Positions 56,674-64,000 of a stretch of 64,000 nucleotides of DNA are shown one piece after another. Location: positions 1-64,000 of the forward strand of contig NZ_JAMDLI010000013.1 of assembly GCF_023721815.1 (NCBI RefSeq). Direction: 5' to 3'. Each line of letters opens with the position of its first letter. Within the stretch, counting starts at the first letter, position 1. The translations under genes and the position numbers were made by a program. The DNA is from Pleomorphomonas sp. JP5 (GTDB lineage: Bacteria > Pseudomonadota > Alphaproteobacteria > Rhizobiales > Pleomorphomonadaceae). A model generated the notes under the pieces. It was not told the DNA's origin and did not search any database. It saw nothing but the letters and a program-made list of their open reading frames with translations.

Positions 56674-59600
56674 CTAGCCGGCGCGCACCGAGCTACCGGC
56701 GTCCACGGATGCGTTGCTCCCCGTGGGCGTAGGTGCGGCGGTTCCCTCTGGAGGCGTCACCATGTCCGGCTTGTCCCCGTTCCCGACATCCAGATAGCGC
56801 TTGCGGTAGTCGGCCAGGAAGCTCTTCATCGTGTCGGCGTCGGCGATGGACTTGACGATGCTCTGGAAGTCGCTTCCGCTCGCCACGATCGGCCCGGTTA
56901 CCGCATCGAAGGCCGAGCCGTTGGCGGTCGGCGCCATCTTCTCGGTATACTTGGAACGAAGCCGATCGACGCTCATGCGATCGCCGGCCAAGGTGTAGGC
57001 GATGCCGGCCTTGAGAACGGCCAGCTGCTCGCTGTCGCTGAGCGGCATGGCGTCGGTCCAACGAGCACCGAGCGTCTTCTCATAGGCGGTTCCGGCGTCG
57101 GCATACCGATTGGCCGACCAGAGGATGTCAGCCCTGAGGCGACCGATCTCCACGCCGTCGAGCGGCGCCAGCACCTCCAGCGCGCCGTCGGGATTGCCGG
57201 ACTCGGCCATGGCCTTGGCCTCCACGGTGCGCCGCTGCCGCTCGATCGCCACCGGCAGTGAAGCCTGACGCGTTGTCGACAGAGTGAACATCGCCTTGTC
57301 CGGTCGGTCATCGAGCAGATAGACCATGGCAAGGTCGGCGGCCACCTGGGCGCGGGCGGCGCCACGCAGGCGGTTCTTCACCTGATACTCCAGCAACGAT
57401 GCCGCCTGCGGCAGCAGGTCGACCTCGACGAGACGGTCGGCCAGCTTGCGCACCATAGCATCGCCCCGGCGTCCGCTCGGCGTCAGCTCGCGGTAGTCGT
57501 AGTAGAGCGACAGGGCCTGGACGGGGCTGAGATTTGACTGTTTCTTGTCGAGGAAGACCTGGGAGAAGGCCGCCTGCATCTCCTCCGTCATCTGACGGGA
57601 TGTGGTGGAGTTCGGATTGACCTGCTCGGCCACGCGCATCACCTCGAAAGCGCGGCGATAGTTCCCGGCTTCGATCGAGTACTGACCGAGCAGACGCAGC
57701 GTCTTCAGTTCCATTTCATCGCCGCGCCAGGCCACGGCCAGCTGTTCCAGGCGGTCGATTGCCTGATCGAGGGTGATCAGTCCCTCCCGCCGTTGCAGCT
57801 GGACCAGACGATAGGTGGCCTCGGCGGCCACCGGCCCCTTGTCCTCCCGGACGATGTTCGACAAGAGCGTCACGGCGTCCATGGCGTGGCCGGCCGCATC
57901 GCGCGCCAGGGCGTTGAGCAGATCGAGACGCGCCCGCTGGTTGGCGTTGAGGCTGTTCGGATCGAGGCGCGCCAGCAGATCGCGCGCCGTGGTGTAGTCC
58001 TTGAGATCGATGGCCGAAGCGATGTGAGTCAGCGCATAGCGCCTCTGGATGGTGGGCGGAAAGCTGCCGATCACCGAGTCGCCCTTGGCGAACTCCGCCA
58101 CCGCCTCCTCATGTCGCCCGAGATCGCTGAGCGCCATGGCCTTCCACACCGCTGCATCCGGGCTGTCGGCAAACTCGCGACGATCCAGCAGCTTCAGCGT
58201 CTGCTCGGGCCGATAGGTGAGGTACTCCCCACCTGCCCTCAAGGCAGCCATACGGCTCGATACGGTCTCCTCCGGCGCCAGCTTGCCGACGAGATCCAGA
58301 ATCCCAGTGGTCTCCGGACCCAGCCCCAACGCCAACGAGAAGGTCGCCGCCTTGTACCAGCGGTCGATGCGCTCGGGTAGGTCCCGCGCCTGGGTGATGT
58401 CGGTCATCAGCTTGTGATGAACCTGCCAGTAGTTGGCGGGATCGACGTTGCGGACTTCGCCGAAATCGATGACGGCCGCCTTGCGGGCGACCGAAGAACC
58501 GAGTGCGGCCGGCAGATCGAACAATGTCGCCTTCTTCTCTTCGGCGAGGGTCGACACAGCCAACCCTCCAGGGCGGGCGATCGACACCAGGATGCCATCC
58601 GAGGTCACCGAGAGGTCGTCGACCTTCGGAATGAAAGCGAGGCCGTGAATGGAGGCGAGCGCATCCAGTTCGGCAAAGGCGTGCGACTTGACCAGGCCAC
58701 GCGCCTGGCCCTTGCCAGTCACGACGATGACCGTGTCCTCGCTGCGCGGATCGGTGAGCGTGTGGATGCGAGATACCGGTCCGAAGGGAATGTCGAGCGA
58801 CTTGGACCCGTCCGGTCGAACCTGCCGACCGATCGACAAGGGGCGTGTCGGGTCCGTGACCAGCTCCCCGATCGTCACCACCCACTTCGGACCGTCGGGA
58901 CTCATGGTCGACACATAGCGGTCGGTCATGTCGATGCGGATCAGTTGGGTGCCGTCCAGCGTCGTCGGTTCGATGCTGCGGGCGAAACCGACGAAGGCGT
59001 CCTGCAACGTGGCGGCATCGATCGGCGCCGCGTCGTCGAACACCATCCAAAGCGTGTTGTCGCGCATGAACAGTGCGGCGCCCACTTCCTTCTTGTAGGG
59101 GAAAGTGATGTGGACGGCTTGGCCGACCCGCTCGGACTCGACGCGGATAACCCCGTCGACCAGCGCCCGCGCCACCGCGTTCTCCGGCAACTCGGCAATG
59201 TCCGCTTTCGGCTTGTCACTCGGCGTGACGATCACCGGACGAGCGGGAGTTGCCACGGGCTGCGCGTGCCCGGCGTCGACGCTCTCCGTCGCGGCGGCTC
59301 CGTGGGGTACCGTCTCGGACGGAACGGGCGCGGCCTCGTGAGAAACGACCGGCGCCGCATGATCTCCGGCGGGCGCCGCATGATCGGCCGATGCCTCGGC
59401 ATGTGCCGGCGTTGCAACGTCCTGAGAGGGCGGCGTGGCATGTTCGGTCGCCACGGCGGCATGATCGACAACGGCATGGGCCGCATCGCCCTCGCCGGGT
59501 GCGACCGCCTCATGCGAAGTCGCAGGCGCGCCGTGATCGACCGTCGGAGCGGCATGATCTGCCGCCGGTACAGCGTGATCGGCCGTCGGCGCGGCGTGAT

Positions 59601-60570
59601 CGGCCGCCGGGGCATCGTGTCCACCGGCGCTCACCGTCTGCGTCGCGCCGGCCGGAACGGCGGGCAACGGCGACACGGCAGCCTGAAGCGCACGATCGAG
59701 CGGCGTCATCGTGGCCGGGTTGTCCGGGCCGCGCACGTCGACCACATAGCTGTCGTCATCTTTGTAGGCGCGGACGTCGGCGACGCTGTCGGTGAGAATG
59801 TGAACGACAAGCCCCTGTTCGCCCTGTTCTGCGGTGATGTCGTTGATGAATGGGGGCGGATCGGAGCGGATCATCGAGAGATCGGGCGTCGCCACCCGGT
59901 TGAAACGAAGATCAACGCCGAGATCTGTACGCCGGAAGTCCACGTCGAACGGGACATTCCACTTGAAGTTCAAGCGACTGAAAGTAGGAGCGCGCGCAGC
60001 CGCGACGTCGACCCGGATCGGCTTTTCGGTTTCAGCGATCAGCCGTTGCGCAGCCGCGGCGGCCTTGGCCATCTCGTCGGCCTTCCGCGCAAGAGCTGCC
60101 ACCACCTCGTCGGGCAGGCGCGGCGGCTCGCCCTTCCAGGTTCCCGGCAGGAAATCGACGAACAGCTGCGGCCCCGCCTCCATCACGTTGACCTTGACCG
60201 AACGGGCCAGCGCCATGCGCACGCCGAGGCCATCGGGATCGGTACGCACAATCAGCACGTAGTCGGCGAGCCTGGTCACCGCCGCCTCGGCATTGAGTGT
60301 AACCGGCTGATCGAACTGGATGACCAGTACGCCGCTGTCCGATGTCACCTTGTGCGACGGAAGAAGATTGAGGTTCGGAAAGGTCAGGACCATGCGGCCG
60401 AAGTTGGGCGTGTTCCGGAACTCGACCCTGACCGGCTCGGCAGCCTGCTGGGCAACGGCAACGCCCGACGCACCGAAAGCCGCGAGGCAAACGGCTACGG
60501 AAACGGCCGCAATACGGGCCGATGACCGAACACGCAACGCAGCCTTACACAGCAACCGGGCAAAACGCAT
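56674..60570 (-). CDS. Large exported TPR protein with a histidine-rich linker
   Basis: This 1298-residue protein has a signal peptide (about 1-40, ending GVAVA), an N-terminal beta-rich region (about 45-300, AMIN-like in pattern), a low-complexity linker (about 313-435) with some 15 His in AxADHAAP-type repeats, a second beta-rich region and a long helical TPR-like half (about 740-1270). Similar large TPR proteins occur in rhizobial flagellar clusters but I know no firm function. It is probably periplasmic and may support motor or rod assembly. The ATG at 60570 was chosen for the signal peptide. It is the last gene after the motE-like gene. Confidence 0.8.
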   Translation of the reverse strand: MRFARLLCKAALRVRSSARIAAVSVAVCLAAFGASGVAVAQQAAEPVRVEFRNTPNFGRMVLTFPNLNLLPSHKVTSDSGVLVIQFDQPVTLNAEAAVTRLADYVLIVRTDPDGLGVRMALARSVKVNVMEAGPQLFVDFLPGTWKGEPPRLPDEVVAALARKADEMAKAAAAAQRLIAETEKPIRVDVAAARAPTFSRLNFKWNVPFDVDFRRTDLGVDLRFNRVATPDLSMIRSDPPPFINDITAEQGEQGLVVHILTDSVADVRAYKDDDSYVVDVRGPDNPATMTPLDRALQAAVSPLPAVPAGATQTVSAGGHDAPAADHAAPTADHAVPAADHAAPTVDHGAPATSHEAVAPGEGDAAHAVVDHAAVATEHATPPSQDVATPAHAEASADHAAPAGDHAAPVVSHEAAPVPSETVPHGAAATESVDAGHAQPVATPARPVIVTPSDKPKADIAELPENAVARALVDGVIRVESERVGQAVHITFPYKKEVGAALFMRDNTLWMVFDDAAPIDAATLQDAFVGFARSIEPTTLDGTQLIRIDMTDRYVSTMSPDGPKWVVTIGELVTDPTRPLSIGRQVRPDGSKSLDIPFGPVSRIHTLTDPRSEDTVIVVTGKGQARGLVKSHAFAELDALASIHGLAFIPKVDDLSVTSDGILVSIARPGGLAVSTLAEEKKATLFDLPAALGSSVARKAAVIDFGEVRNVDPANYWQVHHKLMTDITQARDLPERIDRWYKAATFSLALGLGPETTGILDLVGKLAPEETVSSRMAALRAGGEYLTYRPEQTLKLLDRREFADSPDAAVWKAMALSDLGRHEEAVAEFAKGDSVIGSFPPTIQRRYALTHIASAIDLKDYTTARDLLARLDPNSLNANQRARLDLLNALARDAAGHAMDAVTLLSNIVREDKGPVAAEATYRLVQLQRREGLITLDQAIDRLEQLAVAWRGDEMELKTLRLLGQYSIEAGNYRRAFEVMRVAEQVNPNSTTSRQMTEEMQAAFSQVFLDKKQSNLSPVQALSLYYDYRELTPSGRRGDAMVRKLADRLVEVDLLPQAASLLEYQVKNRLRGAARAQVAADLAMVYLLDDRPDKAMFTLSTTRQASLPVAIERQRRTVEAKAMAESGNPDGALEVLAPLDGVEIGRLRADILWSANRYADAGTAYEKTLGARWTDAMPLSDSEQLAVLKAGIAYTLAGDRMSVDRLRSKYTEKMAPTANGSAFDAVTGPIVASGSDFQSIVKSIADADTMKSFLADYRKRYLDVGNGDKPDMVTPPEGTAAPTPTGSNASVDAGSSVRAG

Positions 60571-60630
60571 GAACACACCCCGATGGCGCCAAAACACTTC
60601 GGCACTCTCGGAAGTCTAGGGGCGATGCGC

Positions 60631-60645
60631 TTAATTTGCCGTTAC
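60631..60645 (-). promoter_or_regulatory. CtrA-like site with one mismatch
   Basis: TTAA-TTTGCCG-TTAC differs by one base from TTAA-N7-TTAA and lies 61 bp ahead of the large TPR gene. It could give that gene its own CtrA input, but one-mismatch sites occur by chance. Confidence 0.3.
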
Positions 60646-60697
60646 TTCCACCCCAAAAATGACCGGATTATCAGGGAAATGCCTTGCCCGCTGAGGC

Positions 60698-61975
60698 TCA
60701 GGGCGCCGGCATGATTTGCGGCAGCTGGGAAGCGTCCGTCGGCGAAGCACCGCCTCCTTGCGGCGTGGAGCCAAGCGACGGCGCCACCTGCTCCACCTGA
60801 ACGACCACGCGCTTCTGCGCCTGCTGGGCGCCGACCATCAGGCCGGTGATGCGACTGGCCTTTTCCGGATCCATGGCCGCCATGATCGGCGACAGCTTGC
60901 GCGGGTTCATGTGGGCCGCGAGTTCCAGAAGAGTGCCGGTGTCGAGCTTGTCGAACACGGCTGCGGCGGCCTTCGGCTTCATCCCCTCATAGAGCGAAAC
61001 GAGCGCCGCCAGTTGCTCGTTCACGGCAGGAGCCGCACCGGCGGCGGCCGGCGCACCAGGCGCGGCTCCAGACGCCGGAGCGCCTCCAGAGGGGGGCGAT
61101 GTCGACGAGCCAGAGGCTGCCGGATTCGCCGCAGGCGCCCCGCCTCCCCCAGCCACGCCGAGCTGGGACTCGATGGATTGAAGCTGGTTCAGTCGCTCAT
61201 TGAGACGTTGTTCCGTCGCCTCCAGCAACTTGGCGCGGAGGTCGAGATCATGCGCACGCTTGTCGAGTTCATCCCGCCGCACGGCGAGACCTTCGAGAAT
61301 GGCCCGTTCAGACGAGCCGATCGGCGGCGAGTATTCCTTGGGGCGTTCGGTATAGACGTCGGCTGGCGCCTTGGCGCCGTGCCCGTCGCCTGCCGGCGCG
61401 CCATGTCCACCTTCGGCCGGGGCGCCATGGCCGGCATCGGCGGCGGGCGCGGCTTCATGACCACCCTCGGCGGGAGCAGCGTGCCCGGCGTCGGCAGCCG
61501 GAGCTGCGTCATGGCCGCCCTCGGCGGGCGCCGCATGTCCGGCATCAGCCGCCGGAGCTGCGTCCGCGGGCGCCGCATCGGCTGGCGCCCCGTGCCCGGC
61601 ATCGGTTGCCGGGGCTTCTCCGTGAGCGGCGCCTTCGGCCGGCGCGGCGTCGTGGCCAGCAGCCGGCGCTTCGCCATGCCCAGCCGCGGAAGCTGCGCCG
61701 TGCCCTCCACCCTTTTCCTGTTCCGCTTTCAGCTTCTTGTACTCGTCGGCAAGATCGATCGGCGCCGTCAGACGATCGACGGCCGACGTATCCGTCGCGC
61801 CGCCCGTATCCGCCGCCGCCTCGCCGTGCCCCGCGGGCGCCTCGCCACCGGAGGCAGCCGCCTCACGGGGACCGACCGCGAAAGGCTCCACTCCCATCAC
61901 GAAACCGAGCACCTTCACGGCAAGCAATGCCGAGACGGCGATCAGCACCAGCGGGAGCAGGCGGATCTTCTTCAC
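60698..61975 (-). CDS. MotE-like flagellar protein with a histidine-rich repeat region
   Basis: This 425-residue protein has an N-terminal membrane anchor (about 5-27), a His/Ala/Pro/Gly-rich region (about 88-200) with repeated GHxAPAEGGH-type units, a coiled coil (about 215-270, SERAILEGLAVRRDELDKRAHDLDLRAKLLEATEQRLNERL) and a C-terminal MgtE-N-like domain (LAALVSLYEGMKPKAAAAVFDKLDTGTLLELAAHMNPRKLSPIMAAMDPEKA). The last part is the MotE/FliG-related module; in Sinorhizobium MotE chaperones MotC in the periplasm. It overlaps the DUF6468 gene by 4 bp. Confidence 0.83.
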   Translation of the reverse strand: MKKIRLLPLVLIAVSALLAVKVLGFVMGVEPFAVGPREAAASGGEAPAGHGEAAADTGGATDTSAVDRLTAPIDLADEYKKLKAEQEKGGGHGAASAAGHGEAPAAGHDAAPAEGAAHGEAPATDAGHGAPADAAPADAAPAADAGHAAPAEGGHDAAPAADAGHAAPAEGGHEAAPAADAGHGAPAEGGHGAPAGDGHGAKAPADVYTERPKEYSPPIGSSERAILEGLAVRRDELDKRAHDLDLRAKLLEATEQRLNERLNQLQSIESQLGVAGGGGAPAANPAASGSSTSPPSGGAPASGAAPGAPAAAGAAPAVNEQLAALVSLYEGMKPKAAAAVFDKLDTGTLLELAAHMNPRKLSPIMAAMDPEKASRITGLMVGAQQAQKRVVVQVEQVAPSLGSTPQGGGASPTDASQLPQIMPAP

Positions 61976-62448
61976 GCAGCCGCCTCCCGCTTGCCGCGCC
62001 GCAGCGCCGAAAGCCGTTCCGCCGCCGCTTCGGCCGCGGCCTTGAGATTGCGCGCCGTGCTCTCGCGCACCATCGGCTCGGCCTCGGCTTCGCTCATCGG
62101 CGCGACCGTGCTGGTGCGCGCCGCGCCGACAATGGCGCCGATGCGCTTGACGATCTCGTTGCCGGCGGTCAGACGCTGGTCGAGGTCACCGAGCAGCGTC
62201 TCGGCGGCCAGCATGCGCCCGCCCAACGCCCGCTCGCATTCGGAGGCCGTCGCCTTGAGACCCAGGATCGCCCGTTCGGCGATCTCGGTGGCGGTAATCA
62301 GCTCGGAGATCGTTGCGCGCAGCACTTCCTCATCAGCCCTGAGACGCGTCAGACGACGGTTGAGAATGGCGCAGTAGACGATGGTGAGCGCGAGAAGGAT
62401 GGCAACGACGATCTCAATCGCCACGCCGAGATTGAGGCCGGAAATCAT
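61972..62448 (-). CDS. DUF6468-type membrane-anchored coiled-coil protein
   Basis: This 158-residue protein has one N-terminal membrane helix (about 7-30) followed by a long alpha-helical region (NRRLTRLRADEEVLRATISELITATEIAERAILGLKATASECERAL) and a basic C-terminal end. It resembles proteins labelled DUF6468 found between fliM and the motE-like gene in this order; that label is from memory. It overlaps fliM and the motE-like gene by 4 bp each, so the three are translationally coupled. Confidence 0.75.
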   Translation of the reverse strand: MISGLNLGVAIEIVVAILLALTIVYCAILNRRLTRLRADEEVLRATISELITATEIAERAILGLKATASECERALGGRMLAAETLLGDLDQRLTAGNEIVKRIGAIVGAARTSTVAPMSEAEAEPMVRESTARNLKAAAEAAAERLSALRRGKREAAA

Positions 62449-63662
62449 GTGTTCTGCATCTCCTTCTGAACCGCGCGCTCGAAAGCGGCCAGCGTCATGC
62501 GCGGGCGCCTCAGATTCCTGTTGACCTTGACTGATACCTTGTCGCCGAGCCGGCCGATATTGCCCGAGGTGATATGTACGTCGCCGCATTTGATCGCCAC
62601 CGGATCCTCCGGCGACACGCCGAACAGCAGCGTCTGGCCCACCTCGAGGTCCATGACCATGGAGAGCGGCAGTTCCTCTTCGACCAGAACGGCGTCGACC
62701 TCGATGTCCGCGTTATAGATCTCGGTGGCGAGGTGGCCTTCCCAAATGTTGTCGCGGCCGAACTTCTCGCCCATGATCATCTGCAACAAAAGGTTGCGGA
62801 TGGGCTCGATGGTGGCGTAGGGCAGCAGCATCTCGACGATGCCACCGCGATCTTCCATGTCGACGCGGAACTGAATCAGGATACAGGCGTTGGCCGGCCG
62901 CGAGATCGGCGCGAAGCGCGGATTGGTCTCGAGACGTTCCAGCGTGAAGTTGATCTGGGTGAGCGGCGCGAAAGCCTTCTCGCAGTCGGCGAGCAGCAGG
63001 TCGATCATGCGACGGACGAGGTTCATCTCGATCGTCGTGTAGGGCCGCCCCTCGACACGGATCGCCGAGGTGCCGCGGCCGCCGCCGAGCAGCACGTCGA
63101 TGATCGAGTAGATGAGCGACGAATCGACCGTCATCAGGCCGTAGTTGTCCCACTGCTCGGCCTTGACCACGGCCAGGATGGCCGGCAGCGGAATGGAATT
63201 GAGGTAGTCGCCGAAACGCACCGACGAGATGCCGTCAAGCGACACTTCGACGTTGTCGGAGGTGAAGTTGCGAAGCGTCGTCGTCGTCTCCCGCACGAAG
63301 CGGTCGAAGACGATTTCCAGCATCGGCAGGCGCTCGTAGGAGACGAGCGCCGAGTTGACCAGCGAGCGGATGCCGCTCTGGTCGTTGGAGACGTGATCCT
63401 CGACATTGAAACCGAGGAGGTTGTCGATTTCCTCCTGGTTGAGCACGCGATCGGCGCCGCGGCTCGTCGCATCGAGCTCGGCGTCGTTGTCGTCGATCAT
63501 CGCCGCCCACTGGGCGGCCACCGCGTCGGCATTCTCGACGCCCTGCTCTTCAAGCGCCGCGCCCCACTCGGCGGCGAGGTCGTCCATATCGTCGCCGCTA
63601 TCCGCCCGTTGCTCGGCCAGCGCCGCGCCCCAGTCCGCGGAAAGATCGTCGTCGTCTGCCAT
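62445..63662 (-). CDS. fliM: Flagellar motor switch protein FliM
   Basis: This 405-residue switch protein forms the C-ring with FliG and FliN and binds CheY-P. The core is clear: LNQEEIDNLLGF (74-85), MLEIVFDRFVRETTTTLRNFT, NSIPLPAILAVVKAEQWDNYGLM and GGGRGTSAIRVEGRPYTTIEMN. Before the core lies an extension with three Trp-containing repeats (Trp11, Trp33, Trp52). The start at 63662 was preferred because AAGG stands 9 nt upstream; an ATG three codons earlier overlaps it. Confidence 0.95.
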   Translation of the reverse strand: MADDDDLSADWGAALAEQRADSGDDMDDLAAEWGAALEEQGVENADAVAAQWAAMIDDNDAELDATSRGADRVLNQEEIDNLLGFNVEDHVSNDQSGIRSLVNSALVSYERLPMLEIVFDRFVRETTTTLRNFTSDNVEVSLDGISSVRFGDYLNSIPLPAILAVVKAEQWDNYGLMTVDSSLIYSIIDVLLGGGRGTSAIRVEGRPYTTIEMNLVRRMIDLLLADCEKAFAPLTQINFTLERLETNPRFAPISRPANACILIQFRVDMEDRGGIVEMLLPYATIEPIRNLLLQMIMGEKFGRDNIWEGHLATEIYNADIEVDAVLVEEELPLSMVMDLEVGQTLLFGVSPEDPVAIKCGDVHITSGNIGRLGDKVSVKVNRNLRRPRMTLAAFERAVQKEMQNT

Positions 63663-63673
63663 GCTCGACATCC

Positions 63674-64000
63674 TTATTGCACGATGACGTTCTTGAAGAG
63701 CACGTCGTCGACACGGGCCGGATAGACCGCGATGTTGACGCGCCGCTGCAGCTCTTCCTTCAGGCGAAACAGTCCAGCCGAGCCCTGCAAGTCGGAGGCT
63801 CTGAGCTCGCGCATATAGGTCTGGAAAGCATCGAGCACACGCGGCAGATTGGGCTTGATCACCTCCAGCATCTTGTCGTCGCTGACCTCGAGGGCGATCT
63901 CCATCTTGACGAAGGTCGGCCGTTCGTCGGCCGTCGACAGATTGAGGATCATCATCGGCAGGTCATAGTAGTAGGCGTGCGGCTGAGACGCCGCCTCGAC
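63674..64000 (-). CDS. fliL: Flagellar basal body protein FliL (3' part, cut by window edge)
   Basis: The C-terminal 108 residues of FliL are present and the reading frame runs off the right edge. Diagnostic parts are YYDLPMMILNLSTADERPTFVKMEIALEV, RVLDAFQTYMRELRASDLQGSAGLFRLKEELQRRVN and the closing VDDVLFKNVIVQ. FliL surrounds the stator and tunes torque. It lies 11 bp before fliM, so fliL-fliM-DUF6468-motE-like form one unit. Confidence 0.93.
   Translation of the reverse strand, partial: VEAASQPHAYYYDLPMMILNLSTADERPTFVKMEIALEVSDDKMLEVIKPNLPRVLDAFQTYMRELRASDLQGSAGLFRLKEELQRRVNIAVYPARVDDVLFKNVIVQ

Noticed and set aside
58414-60525. A 703-codon plus-strand open frame opposite the large TPR gene
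   Set aside because: Shadow of the TPR gene; arginine-rich, low-complexity and without domains. The minus-strand protein has a signal peptide and clear repeats.

Overview
The window is about 64 kb of GC-rich, gene-dense chromosome from an alphaproteobacterium, most likely of the order Hyphomicrobiales (Rhizobiales). Four things point there: the gene order DUF1476-purC-purS-purQ-purL-bolA-grxD, the recA-alaS and icd neighbourhoods, a flagellar block that includes cckA, and dispersed palindromes of a type common in this order. I see no rRNA, tRNA, CRISPR array, prophage, transposase or obvious pseudogene. The left edge is non-coding and the right edge cuts fliL.

Layout. 0-5.8 kb (minus strand): a complete branched-chain amino acid ABC transporter, livH-livM-livG-livF-DUF6867-livK. 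6.2-11.1 kb: flavin reductase, purB, an ArsR/SRPBCC pair with a perfect palindromic operator, a small alpha/beta hydrolase, an HpcH/HpaI aldolase and a DUF1476 (ATPase inhibitor zeta-like) protein. 11.5-17.5 kb: purine synthesis genes purC, purS, a 39-codon membrane gene, purQ, a BLUF-fold gene and purL, then bolA and grxD. 16.5-21 kb: intergenic palindromes, a repetitive exported protein, a fused ArsR-SRPBCC protein and a beta-lactamase-fold hydrolase. 20.8-37.3 kb: housekeeping genes (rpsD, murI, trmJ, map, icd, alaS, recA) mixed with small metabolic and regulatory genes (AKR, LysR, LysE, Lrp, FMN reductase, VOC, GNAT, YqjI-like PadR).

37.5-47.8 kb is a catabolic region. The pseudouridine genes psuK and psuG flank an amino-sugar cassette: nagA on one strand; a CUT1 ABC transporter, ROK kinase, GntR regulator, SIS protein and ABC ATPase on the other. 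Pseudouridine breakdown needs both psuK and psuG, so the cassette looks interposed. A dispersed repeat sits at the right junction and supplies the stop codon of the ATPase gene.

47.9-64 kb: the cell-cycle kinase gene cckA, then flagellar genes in three groups (flgB-flgC-fliE-fliQ-fliR-flhB; fliO-like-fliP; fliL-fliM-DUF6468-motE-like-large TPR protein). A perfect CtrA box (TTAA-N7-TTAAC) lies in the divergent region ahead of flgB, which fits CckA-CtrA control of motility.

Most interesting: (1) two adjacent palindromes at 16591-16759 of one family, in opposite orientation, with covarying stems, a conserved four-base bulge and 23-nt loops; (2) two neighbouring exported flagellar-locus proteins that share long histidine-rich Ala/Pro repeats; (3) a BLUF-fold protein in the purine operon lacking the flavin photocycle residues; (4) a secreted protein built on an exact 180-bp repeat; (5) the split psuK/psuG locus.
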